DNA from: Diplonema japonicum
Lineage: Eukaryota > Euglenozoa > Diplonemea > Diplonemida > Diplonemidae
Assembly: GCA_964019335.1 (NCBI GenBank)
Contig: OZ025714.1
Coordinates: 372,001 to 436,000 of the forward strand
DNA length: 64,000 bases
Direction of reading: 5' to 3'
Part shown: positions 47,998 to 57,395 of the stretch, one piece after another
Position numbering within the stretch: position 1 is the stretch's first letter
Layout of the letters: every line of letters starts with the position of its first letter
Program-made: the position numbers and the translations under genes
The notes under the pieces: model-generated
Database searches by the model: none
What the model was told of the DNA's origin: nothing
The model's input: only the letters and a program-made list of their open reading frames with translations

Positions 47998-48864
47998 TCA
48001 AAGAAACGCACCAGTGTAGTCATCGATCGCTGTCTGGTACTCTTTAACATGGTGATCGTCAAGCCTGGCAAAGACACCCTTGCTCTTCAGACCCTCAAGC
48101 CACTCAGCCGTGCTGTACAGATATCCCTCAACCGCATCAGGACGTTTTGCAGAATAGATAGAACCATCCCCCGCCAGGTACTCTACCATGCCTGTGTGGT
48201 GGTAGTTGATTTTAGGCTCTCTTGGAACAATATCGTTCTGGTGGACCCACCTGTGGTAGCAGCCGTTGAACGCTGAGTCGCAAGCGTGTGCGAAGGCCTC
48301 GTTCCCACATCGTGGTGAACCAAAGCTTACAAATTGAAACTTTGCATCTGGGTACTTTTCAGTTGCGTGTTTTCCGTACAGAGTGCACAGTGCCCCTCCT
48401 AGGGAATGCCCTGTGACAATGAGATTCTTGAAATCTTTGTTTTCGGAAAATAAAGCAGCGACCTCCTTGTCCACAGCAGGGACCACTTCAAGGTACGCGT
48501 TTAGAAAGCCCACATGGATTCTGCCACCTAGGTCGCTGTTGTTTGTCTTTATGACTTCTACGTCCACCAGAGTGTCGTGGAGGCCGGAGGTTCCTCTGAA
48601 GGCCACCACGACAGCCTTTCTCTCGTCGTCCTTGCCGATGATGACTTGAGTGTCGTGCTTGGGCTCGGAGAGGAACTTAAACCCCTTTTCCTTCCCCTCT
48701 GCGTCGCTTGATATTTTGTAAGCCAGTTCGCTCCACCTTACGCACAGTTTCGCCAGTTGGTAGTTTTCGTTGGTCACACCATGTTCATACCCTGGGCCTG
48801 GGCAAGGGTGTGCCGGGAGTAGCCATCTTGCCGCGCTTGCAAACCCGCTGACTATGAACGACAT
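47998..48864 (-). CDS. class 3 lipase (alpha/beta hydrolase), copy 1
   Basis: The start is taken at MSFIVSGFASAARWLLPAHP (48862-48864); the open frame upstream is translated poly-A leader. The 288-residue protein shows the class 3 lipase pattern: VVVAFRGTSGLHDTLVD (oxyanion region), GHSLGGALCTLYG with the nucleophilic serine, FGSPRCGNEAF, then WVHQNDIVPREP with the catalytic Asp, and YHHTGMVEYL supplying a candidate His. All three catalytic positions look intact. An active triacylglycerol or phospholipid hydrolase is expected. The N-terminus is moderately hydrophobic but not a clear signal peptide. The adjacent gene at 49765-50673 is a paralogue of similar length. Confidence 0.92.
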   Translation of the reverse strand: MSFIVSGFASAARWLLPAHPCPGPGYEHGVTNENYQLAKLCVRWSELAYKISSDAEGKEKGFKFLSEPKHDTQVIIGKDDERKAVVVAFRGTSGLHDTLVDVEVIKTNNSDLGGRIHVGFLNAYLEVVPAVDKEVAALFSENKDFKNLIVTGHSLGGALCTLYGKHATEKYPDAKFQFVSFGSPRCGNEAFAHACDSAFNGCYHRWVHQNDIVPREPKINYHHTGMVEYLAGDGSIYSAKRPDAVEGYLYSTAEWLEGLKSKGVFARLDDHHVKEYQTAIDDYTGAFL

Positions 48865-49195
48865 TGTGGGTGGGTGTGTGTTTTCCCTTTTTTTTTTTTT
48901 TTTTTTTTTTCTTGTATGGATATGCAGAAGGGAATGAAGGGGGTACAAAATGAACCAGAGAGGGACAGGATAATTAAAATTAAAAAAAAAAAAAAAAAAG
49001 AAAAAAGAAAAAAGAAAAAAAAAAAAAAAGAAAAGAGAAGAGAGAAACCATCGCTTTAGAGCAGGAAAAATAATGGCCTGAGCCTGTATTTCAGAGCCTT
49101 TTTCTCTCTTTTTTTTTTCTTCTTTTATTTTTTTTTTTCTGTAGAGCGTGTAAATATAACATTCGGAAAGAAAGGGGGATGTGTGTGTTTTTGAA

Positions 49196-49225
49196 GGGAA
49201 CCCTGCTGTCTGTGACAGGGTTGCC
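49196..49225. repeat. loop-conserved hairpin, copy c
   Basis: GGGAACCCTG, loop CTGTCTGTGA, CAGGGTTGCC: nine of ten stem positions pair. It is the best-paired copy of the family. Confidence 0.55.
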
Positions 49226-49542
49226 TGACGACAATCACCTCATCTTGTGTTTTACCGTTTCTGTCGTGGTGTTGCCTTTTGGGGGGGGAAAGGGGGAGGG
49301 TTTGCAATATGCTTCCCAAAAGAACAAGAAAATACCCTTTATTTGCCAAATAATGCAAATTTCAAGTGTATATTGTTTGTAATGATCAGGAACGCAAATG
49401 CGCATGGAGGGTAACAAAAAAAAGGGGGGGGAGAGAGAGAGAAAGAGAAAGCAACTTATAAAAGTAGCCAAAGAAAAGAAGCAAGGTTTTCATCCGATCT
49501 CAAACCACTGCCAAGCAAGGGGAAAAGAAAATACAAAAAAGA

Positions 49543-49690
49543 TTTCAGAAGACAAAAAAAAGTTTAAAAACTGTGATGGAGGTTAGGTACTCGGTCCTTT
49601 TTTTTTTTAAAATTTTCTTTTAAAAAATTTTTTTAGTATCTATATCTATGCCCCATCACTTAGCCCACACCCTTCTTTTGCCTTCCTTTA
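49543..49690. repeat. GAGTACC dispersed repeat, copy 1
   Basis: On the plus strand: TTTCAGAAGACAAA, an A-rich spacer, AAAAACTG, GAGGTTAGGTACTCGG, a T-run, then CTTTTGCCTTCCTTTAAATA. The same order of blocks recurs at 59416-59580. In gene sense it lies 3' of the second lipase. Function unknown. Confidence 0.5.
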
Positions 49691-49764
49691 AATAGTGTTG
49701 TACATAAAAATTTAAAACAAAATAAAAAAAAAGAAGCCAAACAAAAAACAAAACAAAACAAAAA

Positions 49765-50673
49765 TCACTTGGCTTCTTCTTTCTTATCACTTTCGCCCTC
49801 GCCACCGGCGATTTTTTTGCAATGTTTGCCTTCAAACTCCTCCAAACGTGTTTTGTATTCCCCAACCAAATGGTCGTAAATCCTATGCAAAGGCCCGTCT
49901 TCAATAAAACCGTCTAGCCACTCTGCAGCAGCGAAGAGAAGCCCCCTCTCATCGTCAACCGTCTTTGCAGAAAAGCCCATCCCGTCGCTCCCGAGATAAA
50001 GCACGCGTCCGCAGTGTTCATAGTCAACAGGGGGAAGGCGGGGAATGGCATCATTCTGATGGACCCATCGCGTGTAACGGCCTTTGAAGGCCTCCTTACT
50101 AGCCTTGGCGAAGGCAAGGTCACCTACCCGCGGGGATCCAAAAGTTGTAACATTCAATTCCAAATCCGGGTATTTACGCAACGCATGCCTGCCATACAGA
50201 GTTGCCAAGGCAGCACCCAGGGAATGTCCTGTAATGATTAGCGATTTGCAGTCCGGGTTTGCTTTTCGGACTGTATCGACGGCAGCATCGACAAGTGGTT
50301 TTGCCTCTTTGTACGCTTTGAGGAAACCGCCGTGGACCTCTCCCCCTAGCTCGGGGTCGTCGGTTTGGAACAAGTGGAGGTTAACATAGAACATATCCTT
50401 CAAGCCGTCTGTTCCTCTGAAGGACACCACGATTGCCATTCTCTCGTCGTCCTTGCCGACGATGGCCTGTGTGTCGTACGTTGTCTCGTTGATGAAGGTG
50501 AAGCCCTTCGCCTTGCCCTCCTCGTCTGTCGTCACTGCGTACGCCATTTCGCTCCACTTCACGGCGCTCTTCCCTAGCTCGACGTGCTCGTTGCAAATAC
50601 CTTCGTCAAAACCATCTCCCGGCGATGGGCTGTCTGGGAGGAACCACCTGAAAAACGATGCAACAACTGACAT
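49765..50673 (-). CDS. class 3 lipase (alpha/beta hydrolase), copy 2
   Basis: A 302-residue paralogue of the lipase next door. It begins MSVVASFFRWFLPDSPSPGD. It has IVVSFRGTDGLKDMFYVN, GHSLGAALATLYG with the nucleophile, FGSPRVGDLAFAKAS, WVHQNDAIPRLPP and YEHCGRVLYL. The shared blocks (KDDERxAxVVxFRGT, RWVHQND, and HSLG) show a tandem duplication. The C-terminal KKEEAK tail and a longer acidic end (GGEGESDKKEEAK) distinguish it. An A13 leader directly precedes the ATG. Catalytic Ser, Asp and His positions are present, so it should be active; the lipid substrate cannot be inferred. Confidence 0.92.
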   Translation of the reverse strand: MSVVASFFRWFLPDSPSPGDGFDEGICNEHVELGKSAVKWSEMAYAVTTDEEGKAKGFTFINETTYDTQAIVGKDDERMAIVVSFRGTDGLKDMFYVNLHLFQTDDPELGGEVHGGFLKAYKEAKPLVDAAVDTVRKANPDCKSLIITGHSLGAALATLYGRHALRKYPDLELNVTTFGSPRVGDLAFAKASKEAFKGRYTRWVHQNDAIPRLPPVDYEHCGRVLYLGSDGMGFSAKTVDDERGLLFAAAEWLDGFIEDGPLHRIYDHLVGEYKTRLEEFEGKHCKKIAGGEGESDKKEEAK

Positions 50674-50789
50674 TTTTTTTTTTTAATGTGTAAATAGATC
50701 TTGTGTGGGGGTACAAAGAGAAAGGGGGAAAAAAAAAAGGAGGGGGGGGGGAAACCATAAGGCAAGAAAAAAAAAAAATAAATAGATAT

Positions 50790-52349
50790 CTACGCGGCCA
50801 TAGGCACGTCACCATCTTCCATCTCAATTGCCTCCGGTGCTACAGGAGGGGTGTGCAAGGAAGGCGGTCGGACAGGTATTGTGACAAAACCTCTACCAGG
50901 GGTGAAGCTGACTTTTGACCCGTTTTGCCCCGTTGGCACGGGTTTGGAAAGGGAAGGCCTTGCCGTTCCATCCTCTTCCTGTTCCTCTTCCCTGTCAATC
51001 TCTTCCTTGAGTACCGCAAGCTCGGCAAGGGCATCATCGTCGTCCATGTGCGACGGGTTCGTCTGTTCGGCTAGGATGCTGCCCACCTCCTTGGTGTCCT
51101 CAATGGCATCGAAGACCTCATCGACAACTTTTGCAGCGCCTTCCACACCGCCGGTTATGTCAGTACATTTTTTGATTTGTTCGGCGCCTGCTGCCAGCGC
51201 CTTTGCGAGCGTGCCAGTCCAGGCCGCCTCGTCGAGCCGATCGATGACCACATCTACATTGGAAAGCATCGCTTCCTTCTTTTTAAGCTGTTCCAACAGA
51301 AGCCCGGCTTTTCTCTGCATCTCCTTGTTCTTCATAAACGTCGGTTTATCCCGCATTTTGATGATGCGGTCCTTCACGGTGTAGATGCTCCTCTTTAACT
51401 TCTCCATCGTTCGCAGAACGGAACACAGTGTCTTGCCCTCTTTCAAGTACACCGCAAGCTGCGTTGCTGTTTTAGGAACCACCAGCGTTTCGATCTTTGC
51501 ACCCCATGCCCCGTCGTCCAACGGTAGGAGCTGAAGTTTATTCGATGTGTAGAGATGGCACAAAACAGGGTCGATCACATTTGGATCTGTGATCCCAGAT
51601 GATGTGAAGACAGACTTCATTTTTTCGGGTGTTAGAATGGAGGAAAAAATGGAGGTTTCATCAACAGGTGTCAACTGTCTTAATGTTTCCATTACTGCGG
51701 CTGATGCGGCGCGGACGCCTGCTTCGCTGACATATTCTCCGCGTAGTCTTGAAGCAGGTTTGAGATGCACCGTACTGTGAAGCCTTTTTCTTCTAAGGAT
51801 TTGCGAGGTGAGCTCCATTCCCTTCCAAGCTATCCCTGTTGCGAGGTTGAACCCGTGTTTGAGCAAATGCTCCATCCCGCTGAACATCCCCAAGCCGTGC
51901 GAGAGGACGGTGTTTGTTTCGTGATGTTCTCTTAACTGCACCAGCGGTACAAGGTATGTATCCCTCCTCTGGATGATGTGTTTCCTTTCTAGCTGTCGCA
52001 GCAGGTGGTTGACGTCGGGGAACCGTTTTCCCTTGTAACTAAACACCCCGCCGAGTACGTCTCCTGGAGAGTCTTGGATGCAGACTTCTGTGAACTGTTC
52101 GTGAAAAACGCCTATCCAGTAGTCGAGCTTCCGCCTGTCGTGGACGCAGGGCTGAGCCAGCGTTCCCGGGAGCTGAAAGCCCGCCATCATGAACGCCATT
52201 TTCTTCGCCAACAATTCCTCGTCTGTTTGCACGGGCGTGCGTCTTCCCAAAGGGGTTCCTGACAAGGAGTTCCCTGTGGACAACCGCCGACGCTTCACCG
52301 ACGGGTGGAAGTCGGAGTCGGCATCGTCGTCATCAGCACTGCGTTTCAT
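50790..52349 (-). CDS. CHMP7-like ESCRT-III protein
   Basis: A 519-residue protein. Residues 1-45 are acidic then basic (PSVKRRRLS). Residues ~45-250 correspond to the tandem winged-helix N-terminus of CHMP7, which binds membranes. Residues ~300-440 are a Snf7 core: LAVYLKEGKTLCSVLRTMEK, MQRKAGLLLEQLKKKEAML, NVDVVIDRLDEAAWTGTLA. The C-terminal acidic helix DDDALAELAVLKEEIDREEE resembles a MIM-type tail. CHMP7 recruits ESCRT-III to the inner nuclear membrane for envelope sealing. Length is close to the family's ~450. TACAG then an A-rich leader precedes the ATG. ESCRT-III identity is firm; CHMP7 over CHMP6/Snf7 rests on the long N-terminal region. Confidence 0.82.
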   Translation of the reverse strand: MKRSADDDDADSDFHPSVKRRRLSTGNSLSGTPLGRRTPVQTDEELLAKKMAFMMAGFQLPGTLAQPCVHDRRKLDYWIGVFHEQFTEVCIQDSPGDVLGGVFSYKGKRFPDVNHLLRQLERKHIIQRRDTYLVPLVQLREHHETNTVLSHGLGMFSGMEHLLKHGFNLATGIAWKGMELTSQILRRKRLHSTVHLKPASRLRGEYVSEAGVRAASAAVMETLRQLTPVDETSIFSSILTPEKMKSVFTSSGITDPNVIDPVLCHLYTSNKLQLLPLDDGAWGAKIETLVVPKTATQLAVYLKEGKTLCSVLRTMEKLKRSIYTVKDRIIKMRDKPTFMKNKEMQRKAGLLLEQLKKKEAMLSNVDVVIDRLDEAAWTGTLAKALAAGAEQIKKCTDITGGVEGAAKVVDEVFDAIEDTKEVGSILAEQTNPSHMDDDDALAELAVLKEEIDREEEQEEDGTARPSLSKPVPTGQNGSKVSFTPGRGFVTIPVRPPSLHTPPVAPEAIEMEDGDVPMAA

Positions 52350-52450
52350 TTTTTTTTCCTCTTTCCTGTAGCCTTTTTTTTTTCTTTTTTTTTTTTTTAA
52401 ATAGTGAGTGTAAAAAAAAAGAAAGAGAAAAAAAAAAAAAAGGGTAGAGT

Positions 52451-53830
52451 CCTAACTTGACCCTAAGTTTCCAAAATGCTCAAAGTCCACCCCCTAAGTC
52501 TTCAAAATGCTCAAATCCCGCCCCCTAAGTTTCCAAAGTGTTCAAAGTCCGCCCCCTCAGGTTTTCAAATGCCCTAACTAAGCCCCTACGGTGGGAAATC
52601 GCTCAAAGTCAACCCCTTAGTTTTCAAAATGCTCAAAAAACCCCCCCTTAGTTTCACAAATAACCGAATGGGTCCCCTATGTTTCATTAGCGCTCAACAA
52701 GGTTGTGCGCATGCATGTTCCATAACAATAGGCAACTTGAAAGGAAAAGAAAAAGACAGCCCAGGTAACCAAGGCTACTTCTTAGAGGGCTGCGTCAAAG
52801 GTGTCTTCCTGTGTAAAAGATTACAGCATTTAAAAGAAAACCTTTGCTTCTTGGGAGGACCAGGAGGGTTGGTGCACATCGAAGTCTTGTGGCCAAGAAT
52901 GCCACAACGACTGCAGGCATTCTTCCTTTCGCTCTTGCCAGGGTTGATGCCTTCAGGTCATCGAAGTATGGGGAGATCTTCACATAGGCACTGGATGCTG
53001 ATCCGAAAAGAGTCTCCCTAGCCCTTTTAGCAGAGGAAAGTCCAATGCCTGCCTCCCTGAAGACAGTATGTCAGTCATCGCCTGGGTCGACCCTTAACCA
53101 GAGGATTTCTCCACCTTGTCCCGAAGCATCCTTGCAACCCAATCAGCAATGCCAACTGGTGCCTTCTTTCCATGGTTGGATAGGGTGCAGGTATGGGGAG
53201 GCATGTTACATGTGCCCCCCCTTCTTTATTCCGGAACACCACCCTCCATTGGCAGTCTTCAGTGCAGCAGGCAACGACCACCTTTTCGCTGGTGGTTTTC
53301 ACAGTGCTAAACACTCGACCGCTCTTGTAGCAGTCCGAGAAGGCCTCTCTTCACGCCTCAGCCATGTCTGAGAACACCGCATCAGCAACAATCTTTGACT
53401 GGGTTGTAGGCATTTTAAAATGGATTGGTTTTTGTGATATACTGATGGGAAAAAGAGCTAGGAAATGTTGGGGTGAAAAAATGTTGTTGAGCATTTATGA
53501 AACATAGGGGGCCCAGGTTGGGCATTTTGGAAACCTAGGGGGCCCAGGTTGTGTCTTTCCGAAACTAAGGGGTCCGGATTTGAACATTTTGAAAACCAAG
53601 GGGGTCGTTACTTTGAGCATTTATGAAACTAAGGGGACCGAATTCAAGCATTTTAAAACCTAGGGGTCGAGTATGAGTTTTTTTGAAGATTTGGGGTACT
53701 ACACAGAGATTTAAGAAACCTTGGGGACTGGATCAAAAACTTTTTCCTCTTTAAAGATAGACCTTGAACATTTCTCAAGCTAAGGGGGTGGCTTTTGGAC
53801 ATTTCTCAAACTTAGGGGTCAAGTTAGCAG
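52451..53830 (-). mobile_element. MULE-type transposon remnant with inverted tandem-repeat termini
   Basis: Both ends are arrays of a degenerate ~30-bp unit (CCCCCTAAGTTTCCAAAATG-like) in opposite orientation: about 52451-52710 and 53485-53830. The outer ends match (CTAACTTGACCCTAAG). Between them the minus strand encodes pieces of a MuDR-like transposase. N-terminal: MPTTQSKIVADAVFSDMAEA, a TGA at 53351-53353, then VVVACCTEDCQWRVVFRNK (the C..C.WR zinc motif). C-terminal: FREAGIGLSSAKRARETLFG, then the CCHC knuckle CSRCGILGHKTSMC at 52873-52914. The DDE catalytic core between them is missing. It is a deleted, non-autonomous copy. Confidence 0.72.
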
Positions 53831-53871
53831 TTTTCTCAAAAAAAAAAATAATAAGAACCCCTTTTCTACCC

Positions 53872-55023
53872 CTACCCCCGAGCCTGCACTTCAAGGCCTT
53901 CGTATTTGCAGTACCCTGGGATCGGGGTGTCGTCCATTATGATTTCACCGTTGACCCTGAACAGGACGAGATAGTTCTGTGTGAGCGTGGGGCCGTTAGG
54001 GTGTTGTTGTGAACGGACCGCTGCGATGATGGAGTCGGTCCCGTCGGGGAGGAATTTGAACTCGACGAACCCGAGGCGGGGGCTGTGCGGGCCCACGCGC
54101 ACCTCCGTGCAGTCCTCCATCGTCTGCCCGCACCGAACCAGAACATTCGACGCTTTGGATAGCTGCGTCACCTCATCATACGCCTCCCGCGACACCCTGT
54201 AAGGCAAAAAAAACCACTGCTTATGCACATCACTCCACTGCACAGCCTCATGTATCACATAACCAGGCCGTGCTGCTTTTAATTTCTCCCTAACATGAGT
54301 ATACACATATTCCCATAATATGGAGCGCGGCCGGCCGTCACGATCCCCTGGGAGGACCTTGATCCATTGGAAGTCGCCGTGGGTTACCTCACCGTTCTCG
54401 ATCCATTCTTTTCCGATGGAGCCGATGTACAGGCGGCCTTCTTTTGTGGCCATCCATTCGCATTTGAAGGGGCGTTCTGTGTTCCCGTCGCCGCCTGCGA
54501 GAATGTGTCGGGGGTATAGTTCCAAGGTGTGGATGGACAGTTCAAACACAATGCCAGTCTTATCATCACATGTGTATAATGTGTTATGCCAGGATTGTAA
54601 AGATGAAAGCGCCATGCTGGAGCCGAGTGAGGTGAAGCCTCGTAGTGGGTGTGCTGCTTCCCAGTCGACGCGGTACTCGGATTCTGTTTTAACGATGGTT
54701 CCTTGTTGGAGCATCGTCCGCCATTCTTTTTTCCCGCCCAAGGCTTCTCCTACTAGTGTTATGCTGAAGGCGTTTCCTTGGGTTTCAGCTACAGTAGCTT
54801 CTTCTCTGTTCCTCCGTCTTTTTCTTTTGAATTGTGTGATTATTCCTGCTTGCTGGTGCGTACTGGAGCTCCACGCCTGTAATGCTACCATCAACACAAA
54901 TACTGTCAAAAACCCCAACCCTGCAACCTGTTGCGAGGACAGCCCTCTCATTACCCGTGAGTACGCGTCCACCATCTTTGCTACAACATCATCCTCCTCC
55001 TTGCGTCTTGTTTCTCTATGCAT
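53872..55023 (-). CDS. apyrase, CANT1-type (calcium-activated nucleotidase), type II membrane protein
   Basis: A 383-residue protein starting MHRETRRKEEDDVVAKMVDA. It has one N-terminal hydrophobic segment at residues ~33-51 (AGLGFLTVFVLMVALQAW), then a basic stretch, as in type II Golgi/ER proteins. The five-bladed apyrase fold is recognisable: LQSWHNTLYTCDDKTGIVFE, GGDGNTERPFKCEWMATKEG, RLYIGSIGKEW, HEAVQWSDVHKQWFFLPYRV, GFVEFKFLPDGTDSIIAAVR and YEGLEVQ at the end. These enzymes hydrolyse UDP, GDP and related nucleoside diphosphates in the secretory lumen using Ca2+. Length matches CANT1 (~400). A 29-nt A-run leader directly precedes the ATG. The stop is 41 nt from the MULE end. Confidence 0.92.
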   Translation of the reverse strand: MHRETRRKEEDDVVAKMVDAYSRVMRGLSSQQVAGLGFLTVFVLMVALQAWSSSTHQQAGIITQFKRKRRRNREEATVAETQGNAFSITLVGEALGGKKEWRTMLQQGTIVKTESEYRVDWEAAHPLRGFTSLGSSMALSSLQSWHNTLYTCDDKTGIVFELSIHTLELYPRHILAGGDGNTERPFKCEWMATKEGRLYIGSIGKEWIENGEVTHGDFQWIKVLPGDRDGRPRSILWEYVYTHVREKLKAARPGYVIHEAVQWSDVHKQWFFLPYRVSREAYDEVTQLSKASNVLVRCGQTMEDCTEVRVGPHSPRLGFVEFKFLPDGTDSIIAAVRSQQHPNGPTLTQNYLVLFRVNGEIIMDDTPIPGYCKYEGLEVQARG

Positions 55024-55918
55024 TTTTTTTTTTTTTTTTTTTTTTTTTTTGGGAAAAGAAAATATTTTTTTTTTTTGCTTGTGTGAAATGAGGTTGTGTG
55101 TACTGTGTAGGTGTTGTGTGTAAAGAATAAGAAGAGGGGGTGGGGGATGAAAGAAGATTTTTTTTGTATTCTCTTCCTCTTTTTTTTCCTTCTCCCCTTC
55201 ACCCCCCCCCTTTTTTTGATTTTCCGTAAAAGTGGGGGGGGGGGGCAAGTAAATATCGAACAAAAAAAAGGGGGGTCCCTCCCCCCTCGAACTGAAGGAT
55301 ACAATGAAGTGTTTCCAGAACAATTCAAAAAAAAAAAATACCCTCCTTTTTTTTCCCCCTTCTTTTTTTTTTTTTGGAGCCATACGAGAGAGCAAACATC
55401 GTATTTCATAGATATCCAAAAAAAAAAAAAAAAAAAAAAAAAGAAAGAAAAAGAAAAAAAGGGAAGAAGAGAGAGAAAAAAAAAGAAGAAGAAAATAGAT
55501 ACCAGTAATTTATGAGCCACAATTTAACTCAGTTTGAATAGTACTTTTTGGCGGTAAGTAAGGCTGCTTTTCTTTTTTTTTTTTTTTTTATTTCACTCTT
55601 CTGAAATTACCTATTACTTCACGGTGAAATTATAGCCTCTTAGTCAACAAAAGGAGTTTGTACCCCTTGTCACCTCTTTTGCACCCTCGTGGTGAAGTAA
55701 TTTCAGAGAGTCGTGAAATAAAACCACTTACCTATCGCCAAGTTATGACTTTACCTCCTCTCGGTTCCGCATTTTACCTAATGCGGAAATCGAAGAGGTA
55801 ACGGTAAAATCATTACTGTTGGCAGTAAATAGCTATTTTTTTTTTTTTTTTTTGCCTCCCCACCCTTTTCGTTGTTAGAGTCACTCACTGTACTTGGACC
55901 AGAGTTGTTACTAACTTG

Positions 55919-55967
<49 letters not shown>

Positions 55968-57395
55968 GCTTCAAAACACGAGTTCTATTTCAGAAAAAGT
56001 CAATTTCTTTTACTTTTTTTTTCTATTTCCTGCTTTAAAGCAGTCTTCTTTAAGCAAAATTCCGTCGTCCTGCGCATATTTTCCTGAGGTCTTGAAGTGA
56101 GTGAAAAAAAAAAAAAAAGAAAAGAAAATGACGAAAGGGGGGTGTACAAAAAACTTTTTTTGGGTCGATGAAGCACACCATGTATTAAAACACACATTTC
56201 AGAAGAAGAAGAAAAAAAAAATATGCCCAAAGAGTCACCATTGGTGGACTGTGTTCCTTGGTCACACCACAGGCCAAATAAACAAAAAAAAAAAAGAAGG
56301 GGGGAAAGCGGTGAAAGGAGCCATCAATACCCCCCACCACCACGAACAATAAAGTGGAAAGGAACTACCCGTGATATCCAGGTAAAAGAAGACCCCACGC
56401 TGCTATCCTGCTGCTTACAACAATTGAAAACGAATTTTTTTTTTTTTTTTTTTTTTTTACTAAACTGACCGTAGAGAAAAAAAGAGAGAAACGACATAAA
56501 AAAGAGATCTTTTTTTGGAATTTATATGTTTTTTTTTTTTTTTTTTTTTTTTTCTTTTCCATCAGGGGTAGCAGAAAGGGAATCATTGTACCAATCCTGC
56601 GTACGAGATATGGTGACCAACAACTATAAGCTTTTGCTCCCACGTGGCAGGTCTTTTACCTATTGTAATATTATTTTGTTTAAAAGGTTTGGATTTTTTT
56701 TTGTTCTTTTTTGTTTTTGTTCCCCTCCCCCCCCTCTTTCTTATCTCTTTCTAGGGGAAAAGGTGAAACGAGAGAACAAAGAGGGGGATTTCTCTTTTTC
56801 TTTTCTCCCCAACTAAACCGGCTACAGCTAGTGGTGGCTGTGTGTGTGGGGGAAAGGGGGGATCTTTTTTTTTTTTTAAATCATTCATTCCTTTCCACTA
56901 CAACTACCAAAAGAAGAAGAAGAAGAAGAAGAAAGAAGGAGTAACCCCAAGAGAAATACGCGCAATGTTACTGAAAATTATTACCCTTCGGGTTTTAATG
57001 AAGTCACTATTTTCTCAGACTTTTTTCGCCAAGCTACAAACTAGTACTCCTTCAGTCAAACATACCAAAAATTGTTGAGCACAAAATAAAACTTTTCGTA
57101 TGATTAGCAATGTAGAAGCAAAAATAGGAATCTTTTTCCCGGGATGCTCTCGAAAGGAAAGACTTCACAGAGCTATTAATTTTTGTCCAAGGCCAAAAAA
57201 AAAAAAAAAAAGGGAAAAAAGAGCCCCAAGACATAATAGAAAACCCCGATGGTGGGAACCTTGGGGATAACATTAAGAAATTTAAGTTCCCCCCCCCCCC
57301 CCCCCCTACCCTGCCAACGTTAGCCTGGAATGCAAAACACATGGCCCAGCAGTGAGCGGGCTAACTCATTGTTTTGCAACATGGGGGAAGGGGCA
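55024..57395. other. 2.4-kb intergenic region
   Basis: Homopolymers (T29 at 55023-55051, A of 23 at 55420-55442, T of 39 at 55922-55960, T at 56437-56458 and 56528-56553) separate islands of unique sequence at 56220-56420, 56560-56690 and 56940-57110. It contains the short composite element at 55588-55840. A (GAA)n tract occurs at 56911-56934. I find no supported frame, but small multi-exon genes in the unique islands cannot be excluded. Confidence 0.45.
55588..55840. mobile_element. composite non-autonomous DNA element, short copy
   Basis: It has the same parts and order as 42577-43311: left end TTTATTTCACTCTTCTGAAA, inverse end GTGAAGTAATTTCAGAG at 55692-55727, then the palindrome (CGGTTCCGCATTTTACC / AATGCGGAAAT) ending TGGCAGTAAATAGC. 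About 480 bp of internal sequence present in the long copy is missing. Both sides are T-runs. Confidence 0.72.

Larger units (their letters stand above)
48865..49764. other. intergenic between tandem lipases, with two repeat-family members
   Basis: A T24 run abuts the copy-1 leader. The loop-conserved hairpin is at 49196-49225. 49543-49690 belongs to the GAGTACC repeat also seen at 59416-59580. Other parts are homopolymeric. No coding frame. Confidence 0.5.

Noticed and set aside
54320-55123. 267-codon plus-strand frame
   Set aside because: Antisense to the well-supported apyrase and ends in translated poly-T.
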